Below are positions 7,253 through 14,966 of a stretch of 24,433 nt of DNA, one piece after another (the stretch's first letter is position 1; each line of letters starts with the position of its first letter). Source of the DNA: Methanocella_A sp035319305 (lineage in GTDB: Archaea; Halobacteriota; Methanocellia; Methanocellales; Methanocellaceae); the NCBI GenBank assembly GCA_035319305.1, contig DATHCY010000208.1, forward strand, positions 1-24,433, given 5' to 3'. The notes below the pieces were generated by a model. It was not told the origin of the DNA. It saw only the letters and a list, made by a program, of their open reading frames with translations, and made no database searches. Position numbers and translations under genes: made by a program.

Positions 7253-8281
7253 TCAGGCTATGCCACTAGCCGGTACTGCAGCCGGTCTGTTTCTCCTGAT
7301 TAGTGGAAGCACATCCCTGCCATAGCCCTCTATAAACTCGATCTGATCCGGGCCTGCACAATGGAAACATACCCGATCAAACCCTATGTCAATGAACCGC
7401 TGTGCGAATTTCACGTGCTCCTCCGGATCAGATGATATGCAGAGATGGCTTTTGATTGTATCCACCCCAGCGATCGCCCCATTTATAGCGGACATTTCCG
7501 GTGTGTAGAGGTTCTGGGTGTACATAGCAAAGACCATGGTGCCCGCCCAGTACTGTTTGAAATACCTGATGGCAGCCTCCTCATCCTCCGCGTAGGCCAC
7601 GAAGCACTCGATCTGCTTCGGCATCTGTGAGGGATCCTTTCCCGCATCCCTGGCCCCATCATCGAAGTTGTCGGCGATCTCCCTCAGCACGTCAGGAGTA
7701 TTCCCCCCGGTGACCAGCCCATCGCCATTGTAGCCGGCAAAGTAGGCGCTCTCCGGAACCAGGGATGAGATGAAGATCGGGATGCCCCTCCTCGGCCCGG
7801 TATATAGCCTAGCCTTGCGCGTGGTATAGTAATTTCCATCAAATGTCACCTCCCTGCCGGTCCACAGCGCGCGGATTAACTCGATGGACTCACGCATCAT
7901 GTCCTGGCGTACGTCGTACGAGGGCCACTCCCCCGTCGACGAATATTCGTTCAGCGCCTCACCAGTGCCCAGACCAAGGTATACAGGGCCCTGATTCATC
8001 CGGTCCACAGTGGCCGCAGACTGGGCGATGACAGCAGGGTGATAGCGCAGTATCGGACAGGTGACTCCAGTGCCGATTTCAATGCCGCTCAGTCGAGCGG
8101 CCGCAGCACCCAGCCAAGTCCATGTATTGCACGACTGCCCGGAGGGATCCCACGGATGAAAGTGATCGGAAACATTGATGGTTTCGAAGCCAGCTTTTTC
8201 GGCAGCGATCGCCTGATTCAGCAGATCGATCGGGTCATACTGCTCCGGCCCCGCCTTCCATCCGAGCATCACCATAGACAC
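7253..8281 (-). CDS. F420-dependent LLM-class oxidoreductase (Fgd-like)
   Basis: 342 residues, a luciferase-like (alpha/beta)8 monooxygenase-superfamily enzyme. SDHFHPW (38-44) and GTGEALNE (105-112) match the active-site segments of F420-dependent glucose-6-phosphate dehydrogenase relatives: H40, W44 and E108 align with the catalytic His, Trp and Glu as I recall them from mycobacterial Fgd1. The segment after GLVTGGN, where Fgd1 has a phosphate-binding Lys, reads TPDVLR without Lys, so glucose 6-phosphate is doubtful as substrate; a secondary alcohol or sugar is possible. Cofactor F420 is the hydride carrier of methanogens, which suits the organism. Single gene, convergent with the methyltransferase (34 bp between stops). 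Confidence 0.88.
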   Translation of the reverse strand: MSMVMLGWKAGPEQYDPIDLLNQAIAAEKAGFETINVSDHFHPWDPSGQSCNTWTWLGAAAARLSGIEIGTGVTCPILRYHPAVIAQSAATVDRMNQGPVYLGLGTGEALNEYSSTGEWPSYDVRQDMMRESIELIRALWTGREVTFDGNYYTTRKARLYTGPRRGIPIFISSLVPESAYFAGYNGDGLVTGGNTPDVLREIADNFDDGARDAGKDPSQMPKQIECFVAYAEDEEAAIRYFKQYWAGTMVFAMYTQNLYTPEMSAINGAIAGVDTIKSHLCISSDPEEHVKFAQRFIDIGFDRVCFHCAGPDQIEFIEGYGRDVLPLIRRNRPAAVPASGIA

Positions 8282-8431
8282 ACCCCAGTTGCGTCACTCC
8301 CCACGTAGATCCAGTTATTATACAAATCTCACCACCAGACACTTGTCTGGCGGATATTGTTAAATAGTGTACTGCACCAAAACCTGAAAAATATTGCAGC
8401 AGGTTGACAGGGCGATCACTATAACCATGAC

Positions 8432-8735
<304 letters not shown>

Positions 8736-8753
8736 GTGCCAGCACCCTACCGG

Positions 8754-8927
8754 TTATAGATCGTCGAGGACGTAAAACGCTTCACAGCCGCACTCGCATT
8801 TTTTGGTATCCTCAGCGGTGCTTGCGCAGCACGAGCCATCGATCAGCGGCAGGATGGGGGCGATAAATTCGACTGTCCTGATCCTCCCGCAGTCACGGCA
8901 CTGTATCGTTAATTTCAGCCCTGCCAT
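8754..8927 (-). CDS. 57-residue Cys-rich (zinc-ribbon-like) protein
   Basis: Short frame from ATG 8927 to TAA 8754. Cysteines occur as CRDC near the N-terminus, CC in the middle and CECGC near the C-terminus, a pattern able to bind zinc. The ending EAFYVLDDL is acidic and protein-like. Too small for most gene callers. A TATA box about 28 bp before the ATG suggests a nearly leaderless transcript, consistent with the weak ribosome binding site. Function unknown; such small archaeal zinc ribbons are often regulators or adaptor proteins. Confidence 0.6.
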   Translation of the reverse strand: MAGLKLTIQCRDCGRIRTVEFIAPILPLIDGSCCASTAEDTKKCECGCEAFYVLDDL

Positions 8928-8949
8928 GATGATGCCCTGAAGTGCTATT

Positions 8950-8957
8950 GTTATAAG
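8950..8957 (-). promoter_or_regulatory. TATA box of the small zinc-ribbon gene
   Basis: Minus-strand CTTATAAC about 26 bp before ATG 8927, the spacing expected for a leaderless archaeal transcript. Confidence 0.45.
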
Positions 8958-8980
8958 GGCGTATTTAAGGCTGGTGGTTT

Positions 8981-9014
8981 GTGACTGCTCCCACGGCTTT
9001 AGTCGTGGGATTTC
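8981..9014 (-). mobile_element. Orphan IS200/IS605-type right-end hairpin
   Basis: GTGACTGCTCCCACGG...CGTGGG forms a subterminal hairpin (CCCACG 8990-8995 with CGTGGG 9004-9009) and shares the terminal GTGACTGCTCCCA block with the end of the TnpB remnant at 22901-22936, in opposite orientation. No TnpA or TnpB coding sequence is next to it, so it is a relic or a transposon-derived hairpin. Confidence 0.6.
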
Positions 9015-9061
9015 ACTACCCTTGCATCCTGGTCATCCTAAATCAGCCAATTTCGGGCCCG

Positions 9062-9250
9062 TCATAGCTTGATGCGCTCTGCACACAGGATCCTGCCGGT
9101 CACGGCATTCCTGGAGATGCGAACGCAGACGAGGTTTCCGCCGCATGATAGGCAAAGTTTCCTGTCGTTCGCCATGTCTTTGTCGGATCGGCTTCCGCAG
9201 CGATCACAGACGATCTCGGTAGTATTAGCAATTGCGTTGATCTCGATCAT
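9062..9250 (-). CDS. Small double-CxxC zinc-ribbon protein
   Basis: 62 residues from ATG 9250, chosen over the TTG at 9268 because GGTGG lies 9 nt upstream. CDRC and CLSC (roughly 20 residues apart) form a treble-clef or zinc-ribbon pair, followed by a basic stretch (VRISRNAVTGRILCAERIKL) with one more Cys. Likely nucleic-acid or protein binding. It is not the C-terminus of TnpB, since the RDxNAA motif is missing. A TATA box lies about 45 bp upstream. Function unknown. Confidence 0.6.
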   Translation of the reverse strand: MIEINAIANTTEIVCDRCGSRSDKDMANDRKLCLSCGGNLVCVRISRNAVTGRILCAERIKL

Positions 9251-9291
9251 GTTTACTTGCCACCACAAGATTTGCTTATGCTAATGTAATT

Positions 9292-9304
9292 ATTTATAAA
9301 TAAG
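9292..9304 (-). promoter_or_regulatory. TATA box of the double-CxxC gene
   Basis: Minus-strand CTTATTTATAAAT, about 47 bp before ATG 9250, inside a very AT-rich block (9280-9400). Confidence 0.5.
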
Positions 9305-9388
9305 TAGTATTTAACGTTTGCTTGTTATCTTTGTTTAATAATGACTTATTCAGTAAAAATTGGGTATTGAAACCGATTATGCTTTATT

Positions 9389-9954
9389 TTAAGCTCTACA
9401 AAATATTAATTTTCGGTTTCGATAGAAATTGCATTCTACACGGAACCCCTGGATAATGTGTGGTCTCGCAGTTTCGATTTGCTTAATATCCCGGGTTTCT
9501 TTCGGTGTATACCCGATTTTAAGCATCGGTATCAGATGGCCAAGCCACGACTTTCTCAGGGAAGATAACATCAAGGTTCCGCCGGGTTTTAATACGAGCC
9601 CTATCTCGTTGAGTATTGTCATGGGTCTTCGATTATGTGGAACGTATTTAGGCTGATCATCGCGTCAAATACGTTATCTTTAAACGGTATGGCCTGGATA
9701 ACCACCATTTTTTAGTGTGATGTGGTCTGATATGCCTTCCTTTTCAACTGTTCTGCGGGCGATTTCCAGTACTGGTTCATAAGGGTCCAGGCCTATTATT
9801 GTTACTTCGGGAAGCGCGCGGTCGATCTTTAGTCGATGATAGCTGGATCATAGCCGGTATCCGGCACGCAACCTTCGTGAAACCCCTGTTGCTGTAACCA
9901 TGTTATGAATATTCTCTTCGCGATAAAATGGTTCACTAGAAGACGGTTCCGCAT
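9389..9954 (-). pseudogene. Class I SAM methyltransferase pseudogene (at least three frameshifts)
   Basis: Pieces in different frames line up into one methyltransferase. From ATG 9954: MRNRLLVNHFIAKRIF... then VPDTGYDPA, where a working enzyme would have a GxGxG-type loop. Shifted: EVTIIGLDPYEPVLEIARRT. Shifted again: AIPFKDNVFDAMISLNTFHI. Shifted again: ILNEIGLVLKPGGTLMLSSL on to the stop at 9389. At least three indels are needed. The motif order (GLDPYEP, FDAMISLNTFH, LKPGGTL) is that of UbiE-like methyltransferases. No full-length frame exists, so the gene is dead unless sequencing errors are numerous. Confidence 0.85.
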
Positions 9955-10177
9955 ATTGCGTCGCGTAAGAATCATCCGCCACTATAGAATCATATTTCCG
10001 TGCGCCTCATACGATCACACTATCATTATCTTGTATTTTAGCCTTGGATGAAGATACTTTCGGCGTCGTATCGCCGGTTATAGGATGGGGTTATGGGTTG
10101 GAGAGAACCCGGTTTGTTTTGGCGTCTGGGTGAATCCAACCTCTTGAGGTTCATTAACTGTTTAATATTTAACCGTT

Positions 10178-11638
10178 CTATGCCACTACCTCCTGCCCCG
10201 CGAGCCTGAACGAGACGGTAACCTTGTTTCCCAGCTCCAGCTGGCCAGGGACGCGCTCTTCGAAGGAGATCTGGCCTCGATAGCCCTTGATCATCTGTTT
10301 CACGAAATACAGGCCGATAGTTCCTGAATTGCTCAGTCCAGGACGGTATACTTCAGTGTCGTGCTGCAGGTCGATGGCTTTAAGTGTCCCTGGCCCGGTA
10401 TCTTCGATGTGCAGATTACACATACCATCCACGGTGCTCGCGCGGATCGTGATCTTCCCTCGGTTGTGTAGACGCCTGACGGTGGATTCTAGCAGGTTCC
10501 TGATCACGTCCTTTAACATCAGATTTGCGATGACGTAAATTTCGCGGTCGATCTGCAGGTCGATGGCGATCTCCTTGCCTGAGACGTTCAACTCACAGTA
10601 GATGTCGGCGAGCACACCATTGATAGAGTCCAAGAGAGGCATGCTGGTCATGCTGATGCCTGGCGCCGTCCGCAGCGCCCGGACGTTGTCGATCAGGCGG
10701 TTCATCTTATGTAGGGCACTGATGGCACAGCTGGTGTGTTCGTAGTCGGCGGTGACTGCTTCTTTTTCGATCAGTTCCATATACCCCATGGCAATATGGA
10801 TCGAGTTGGTGATGTCGTGGCACATTAGATCCACGTACAGTTCTAGTTCCCTACGGGCGTTGATGAGCTGTTCCTCGAAGAGGATCTTGCGCATGCTGAC
10901 GGTGATCTGATTGCACACTGCCTTGATCAGGTCGATCTCGTCGATATCCGGCGGTGATGAGGTGGAAAATGCGATGACTCCGATGACGCCGTTCCGATCC
11001 GAGAGAGGCAGCGTGGTTGCCCAATGGATGCCGAGTCGGTGGGACTCCTTGAGCAGCTTGGGCATCACGGTACCCTTCTTGATCTGTCGGGTAATGACGC
11101 TATTGTGAAATGCGCTCCTGCCAGCCAGTCCCCGCTCATCGGGGCTGATCTGCTGTTTCGACAGCATTGACTGCAGCATAGGGCTGTACCCTCGGCTGGC
11201 GGCCAGTTCAAGATAGCCATCTTTAAGTAGCAGCGCGGCGATCGTCCGGTATCCGAAGGTATCCGAGATGGATCCGATTGCCTGTTCCAGCAGGTTCTGG
11301 GGGGCGTTCGTGACTGTTGTAAGGACCGAGATGTTCAGCAGCACCTGCAGCAGGGTTACATCCTTGATGTTGATAGAGATGCTGATCAGGTTGCCTGACT
11401 TATCGTTTATGTTGTCACATCTGGCCTCAATGTAGTGTTTTAGTCCGTGTTTATCGACGAAGGGAAGTATAACGCCTTTGGTGCATTCCTTATATAGTCC
11501 GGGGAGGATCTCCTCGATGTTCCTGCCGGCCAGCGCATCGTCATTATGTTTGAACCACCTTGTGAACTCGGTATTCGTCCAGACTACCTTTCCCGAGGGG
11601 TCGATCACACACGTAGCATTGCCGATCTCTCTGATCAT
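10178..11638 (-). CDS. PAS-GAF sensor histidine kinase
   Basis: 486 residues, no membrane segment. PAS domain ~1-95 (VIDPSGKVVWTN), GAF domain ~105-255, coiled linker, then the H-box YVDLMCHDITN with phosphoacceptor H274. The ATPase domain has an N-box RNLLE (N381), G1 box DTGPG (413-417) and a degenerate G2 box SGTIGLY (438-444) instead of GxGLGLY; the second N-box Asn is replaced by Glu/Ser. It should sense a cytosolic ligand or redox state. The weakened ATP site leaves autokinase activity uncertain. No response regulator is nearby. The H-box matches that of the kinase at 18033, suggesting a common subfamily. Confidence 0.88.
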   Translation of the reverse strand: MIREIGNATCVIDPSGKVVWTNTEFTRWFKHNDDALAGRNIEEILPGLYKECTKGVILPFVDKHGLKHYIEARCDNINDKSGNLISISINIKDVTLLQVLLNISVLTTVTNAPQNLLEQAIGSISDTFGYRTIAALLLKDGYLELAASRGYSPMLQSMLSKQQISPDERGLAGRSAFHNSVITRQIKKGTVMPKLLKESHRLGIHWATTLPLSDRNGVIGVIAFSTSSPPDIDEIDLIKAVCNQITVSMRKILFEEQLINARRELELYVDLMCHDITNSIHIAMGYMELIEKEAVTADYEHTSCAISALHKMNRLIDNVRALRTAPGISMTSMPLLDSINGVLADIYCELNVSGKEIAIDLQIDREIYVIANLMLKDVIRNLLESTVRRLHNRGKITIRASTVDGMCNLHIEDTGPGTLKAIDLQHDTEVYRPGLSNSGTIGLYFVKQMIKGYRGQISFEERVPGQLELGNKVTVSFRLAGQEVVA

Positions 11639-11752
11639 TCAAGCTATGTTATGAAGGTGAATGTAAAAAGGGTGTTAATCATTTTAACGTAAAGGGATGG
11701 GAAATCAAAAGATATGATGACCGGTGCTATCCGGTCAGACTATTGTCGCTAT

Positions 11753-12616
11753 TTAATATCCTCTCATCTCGGACTTGATCCGCTCCAGCTGGGCGATCCG
11801 CTTTTCGATGGGCGGATGGGTGGAGAGCAGTTCCATGATGGCGCTGCCTGTCGGTGATATGCACAGAGCTTTCGCGGAGTCTAGGGCTCGGGCGCTTTCT
11901 CCGGAGACCTTGGTGTTTGAGATCTTCTGCAGGGCGCTGATTAGCTCGTCAGGATTCCGGGTCACATAGGCAGATCCGCTATCCGCTCCGTACTCTCGGT
12001 ACCTGGAGACCGTGTTGATGAGGATGAGTCCTATGGTATTGGAGAAGAGCATGGATACCATCCACGCTGCCATGCTGGCGCCGAGGTTGTCTCGGTCCCC
12101 TCGCATTACTGATGCGAATATAATATAGACCATCCAGGTGATGATCGACACGATAAAGCTGGCGAAGGTGACCACGAACATGTCCCGATTCTTCACATGG
12201 GTCATCTCATGGGCTAGCACCGCCTCCAGCTCCCGCTCGTTCAGTCGGTTGAGGATGCCGGTCGTTACTGCTACCACAGATTTGGATGGGCTCCTTCCCG
12301 TCGCGAAGGCGTTGGGCATGTCATTGGATACGATGGCGATCCTGGGCTTGGGCAGTCCCATGCGGGAGCACAGCCCTTCGATCATCATGTGAAGTCTCGG
12401 CGCTTCAGCCTCGCTGACGATCTGGGCTCCGGTGGACCATAGTACCAGCTTATCCGAGAAGAAATACTGGATGAACAGGAAACCGCCTGATAATAGGGCG
12501 ATAAACATTGGATTGATGTGGAGAGCCAGCAGTATTAAAATAGCTAGCGCGAGCAGTACGAGTAACGTACCATATACGATAACTTTTCGGATTGTGAATC
12601 CCCAGTCTATAGACAT
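11753..12616 (-). CDS. htpX: HtpX-like M48 membrane zinc metalloprotease
   Basis: 287 residues, standard HtpX length. Two N-terminal membrane segments (~12-32 and ~37-53), the zinc-binding HEMTH at 136-140 with catalytic E137, two further membrane segments (~147-170 and ~181-203) and the third zinc ligand E208 in REYGAD. All catalytic residues are present. HtpX cleaves damaged or misfolded membrane proteins on the cytoplasmic side. The C-terminal THPPIEKRI motif is also typical. It is in the same direction as CorA upstream (93-bp gap) and the PAS-GAF kinase downstream (114-bp gap); a shared transcript is possible but unproven. Confidence 0.92.
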   Translation of the reverse strand: MSIDWGFTIRKVIVYGTLLVLLALAILILLALHINPMFIALLSGGFLFIQYFFSDKLVLWSTGAQIVSEAEAPRLHMMIEGLCSRMGLPKPRIAIVSNDMPNAFATGRSPSKSVVAVTTGILNRLNERELEAVLAHEMTHVKNRDMFVVTFASFIVSIITWMVYIIFASVMRGDRDNLGASMAAWMVSMLFSNTIGLILINTVSRYREYGADSGSAYVTRNPDELISALQKISNTKVSGESARALDSAKALCISPTGSAIMELLSTHPPIEKRIAQLERIKSEMRGY

Positions 12617-12709
12617 AGGAACATCATCTCTATTTGCGATTCTAATTAAATAGTTACGCCTAAATACTTTTTGATTCGATCGCTAAACTATTGTAATATG
12701 GGATAAAAA

Positions 12710-13828
12710 TCATTTCCCCGGTTTTACGACTATATCGTTATCCTTCCGGCTGTGCCAGACGATCCATACCCAGAGGAAGGATATGATCGTGGCGATCACG
12801 GTGGTGATAGCCAGGAATAATATATACCACCAAAGCAATCCCGTTTCTTTCACGTTATAGCCGAGGCTGCTGACCACGGTTGCGATGGTGTTCGGTACTA
12901 GGAACGCCGTGCCTAGGACTGTCAGGTAGGCGGTGACCAGCGCAAAGCGGTTGTTCATTACCTGTAGTTGGTTGTTGTATATGCTCTGCATGACCTCAAG
13001 TCCAGAGGCCAGGACGTTGGACATCTGCTCAGAGAGTTCGATGTGTCGGTCGATATTGTCGGAGAGGAGGCCGATCTTGCCCAGCAGTTTATCGTCGTCC
13101 GTTATAAGATCTGCGTCCCCGTAGCGCAGATTTTCGATCACGTCCTTGGTGGCCCAGAGTGCATCGAGGTATGTGATCAGTATGTGCTTCATCTCATAGA
13201 TCTCTCTGGCGATGATCTTCTTGTTGTATTCCTCGTCGATCAGTCGCCGGCTTATGTCGTCCCCGTGTTTCTCGATCTCGCGCAGGTACTCGAAGTTTCG
13301 GTCGTTGTTCTCGTCGAGGATGCGCTCTAGGATTAGGGTTAGCTTGTCGATCCGTACGTCCGCCTTCATCTTCTTCATAAATGCGGGGGCGTAGCGGAAA
13401 AATTTGATAAGGCGTACTAGGTTCTCGTCGTGGACGGTCATGATCAAGTTGTCACGCATTAGTATGATCAGTGGCCTGACCTTGACGTCGAAGCCCTGGA
13501 CCATGACGGAAGGCATCCTGATGCCCAGTTCAGTATCGGCGTCTTCGTAAGAGGATAAGAAGCCTGAAAAGAGCTTATGTGCTGGGATCTGGCTGAAGCC
13601 CATGATACCCAGGATCTTTTCCAGTTCTTTCTCGATGTCTTGTACTGTACAGTCAACCCAGGCCACGCTTGCCGTCGGGATCGTACGGAGATACTCTTCT
13701 AGCGGCTTTTCGGTGATGCGTTCTACCTGGCCGTCGTTGTGCAGCATGACGCACGTCGTCGAAGGCATTTTCGTGTAAGTGGCAGTGGTGGGAACAGAAT
13801 GGGCGTTCTGGGCTTCCGTAGCAGTCAT
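12710..13828 (-). CDS. CorA-family divalent cation transporter with a GYN in place of the GMN motif
   Basis: 372 residues: a large cytosolic domain with long helices (~150-295), then two C-terminal membrane helices (~297-318 and ~332-357) as in CorA. The loop between helices, which carries the near-universal GMN selectivity motif in Mg2+ CorA proteins, reads SLGYN (GYN at 323-325). The acidic-rich loop after it is NVKETG. CorA proteins form pentamers that let Mg2+, Co2+ or Ni2+ in; ZntB-type members with altered motifs move Zn2+. The ion here is therefore uncertain. A later in-frame ATG (residue 21) could be the start, because the first ATG has only GGAG directly abutting it. Confidence 0.85.
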   Translation of the reverse strand: MTATEAQNAHSVPTTATYTKMPSTTCVMLHNDGQVERITEKPLEEYLRTIPTASVAWVDCTVQDIEKELEKILGIMGFSQIPAHKLFSGFLSSYEDADTELGIRMPSVMVQGFDVKVRPLIILMRDNLIMTVHDENLVRLIKFFRYAPAFMKKMKADVRIDKLTLILERILDENNDRNFEYLREIEKHGDDISRRLIDEEYNKKIIAREIYEMKHILITYLDALWATKDVIENLRYGDADLITDDDKLLGKIGLLSDNIDRHIELSEQMSNVLASGLEVMQSIYNNQLQVMNNRFALVTAYLTVLGTAFLVPNTIATVVSSLGYNVKETGLLWWYILFLAITTVIATIISFLWVWIVWHSRKDNDIVVKPGK

Positions 13829-13908
13829 CTCCGGCTCAGTTTTTTTACCGAAGTATGATTTTATCTGACAAATACTTAGCCGTCATACCACACACGATAA
13901 TTATAGAA

Positions 13909-13920
13909 AAATTTATATAC
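13909..13920 (-). promoter_or_regulatory. Probable TATA box of the CorA gene
   Basis: Minus-strand GTATATAAATTT about 85 bp before ATG 13828; start site near 13885. Confidence 0.4.
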
Positions 13921-14039
13921 AAAACTAACGATATACAATTAGCGGATAGCATAGGCCTGATCACCATTGGAATCGGCCATATGCCATCATAGAGACAGAG
14001 GTCGTGGTCTTATATACACTCTTTACACTCTTTATCCTC

Positions 14040-14051
14040 AAAATATATATG
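14040..14051 (+). promoter_or_regulatory. Probable TATA box of the nfnA-nfnB operon
   Basis: AAAATATATATG about 63 bp before the TTG start at 14109, giving an expected leader of about 35 nt. Confidence 0.45.
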
Positions 14052-14108
14052 TTACACATGGCATCATGGCGTTGATCAAACCACTACAGAACCCGGAAGG
14101 AACTCAAA

Positions 14109-14966
14109 TTGTATAGTATAGTCTCAAAATCGGAGCTGGCAACTTATACCACACAGCTAATCGTGGATGCTCCGGATATCGCCAGAAAGGCTCGTGCAGG
14201 ACAGTTCGTGGTCGTAAGGGCAAGCGATAAGGGGGAACGGATACCGCTCACCATCGCGGACTACGATCGCGAAAATGGAACTATAACGATGGTTATCCAG
14301 CCGGTCGGGGGCTCGACAGGAAAGATCTGCTCCCTTCGCGAGGGAGAGGTGCTACATGATGTCGTCGGGCCGCTGGGAAACCCGAGCGAAATGATCAAAA
14401 GCGGCACAGTTATCTGTATAGGAGGAGGCATCGGCATCGCCCCGATATATCCAATCGCCCGCGAACTCAAGGCCAGCGGAAATAAGGTGATAACGATCAT
14501 CGGCGCGAGGAGCGCCGATTACCTGTTCTGGGAGGATAAGCTGAAGGCGGTCAGCGACCAGCTGATCATTACGACCGACGATGGCACCAGGGGCATCAAA
14601 GGCTTTGTGACAGGACCGCTTACAGATTTAATCAGATCGGGACTGAAGATCGATCGGGTCGTCGCCATAGGGCCGCTGGTTATGATGAAAAATGTTGCAA
14701 ACACAACCCGGCCATATGGGCTTAAGACCATCGTAAGCCTTAATCCGATCATGGTTGATGGCACGGGCATGTGCGGATCCTGCCGGGTTAGCGTCGGGGG
14801 CAAGACGCGATTTTCCTGTGTGGATGGACCGGAATTTGATGCACACGATGTCGATTTCGATGGCCTGCTGGCTCGGGGGCGCATGTATGCGGACGAAGAG
14901 AGGGCGTCGACTGAAGCTTACCAACATATGAAAGACGGAGTACCATTATGCCTGACCAGGAGATAA
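14109..14966 (+). CDS. nfnA: NfnA/SudB-like FAD and [2Fe-2S] oxidoreductase subunit
   Basis: 285 residues starting at TTG; GGAAGGA 8 nt upstream fixes this start. The N-terminal half is the ferredoxin-NADP reductase FAD domain (RIPLTIADYD, GGSTG at 67-71), then a nucleotide-binding domain (CIGGGIGIAP, 103-112), then a C-terminal cluster site: D217, C222, C225 and C237, the three-Cys plus one-Asp arrangement of Nfn [2Fe-2S] clusters. With the next gene, which it overlaps by 19 nt, it should form a two-subunit complex coupling NADH, NADPH and ferredoxin (electron bifurcation or transhydrogenation); the same pair is often called sulfide dehydrogenase (SudBA). Cytosolic. Confidence 0.88.
   Translation: MYSIVSKSELATYTTQLIVDAPDIARKARAGQFVVVRASDKGERIPLTIADYDRENGTITMVIQPVGGSTGKICSLREGEVLHDVVGPLGNPSEMIKSGTVICIGGGIGIAPIYPIARELKASGNKVITIIGARSADYLFWEDKLKAVSDQLIITTDDGTRGIKGFVTGPLTDLIRSGLKIDRVVAIGPLVMMKNVANTTRPYGLKTIVSLNPIMVDGTGMCGSCRVSVGGKTRFSCVDGPEFDAHDVDFDGLLARGRMYADEERASTEAYQHMKDGVPLCLTRR

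Noticed and set aside
9062..9250. Zinc-ribbon gene as a TnpB C-terminal fragment
   Set aside because: The double CxxC fits, but RDxNAA and the GLxxVG ending of TnpB are absent, and it has its own start and TATA box.
10138..10151. Palindrome AACCTC-TT-GAGGTT as terminator of the PAS-GAF kinase
   Set aside because: The 2-nt loop and lack of a T-tract on the minus strand make it weak.
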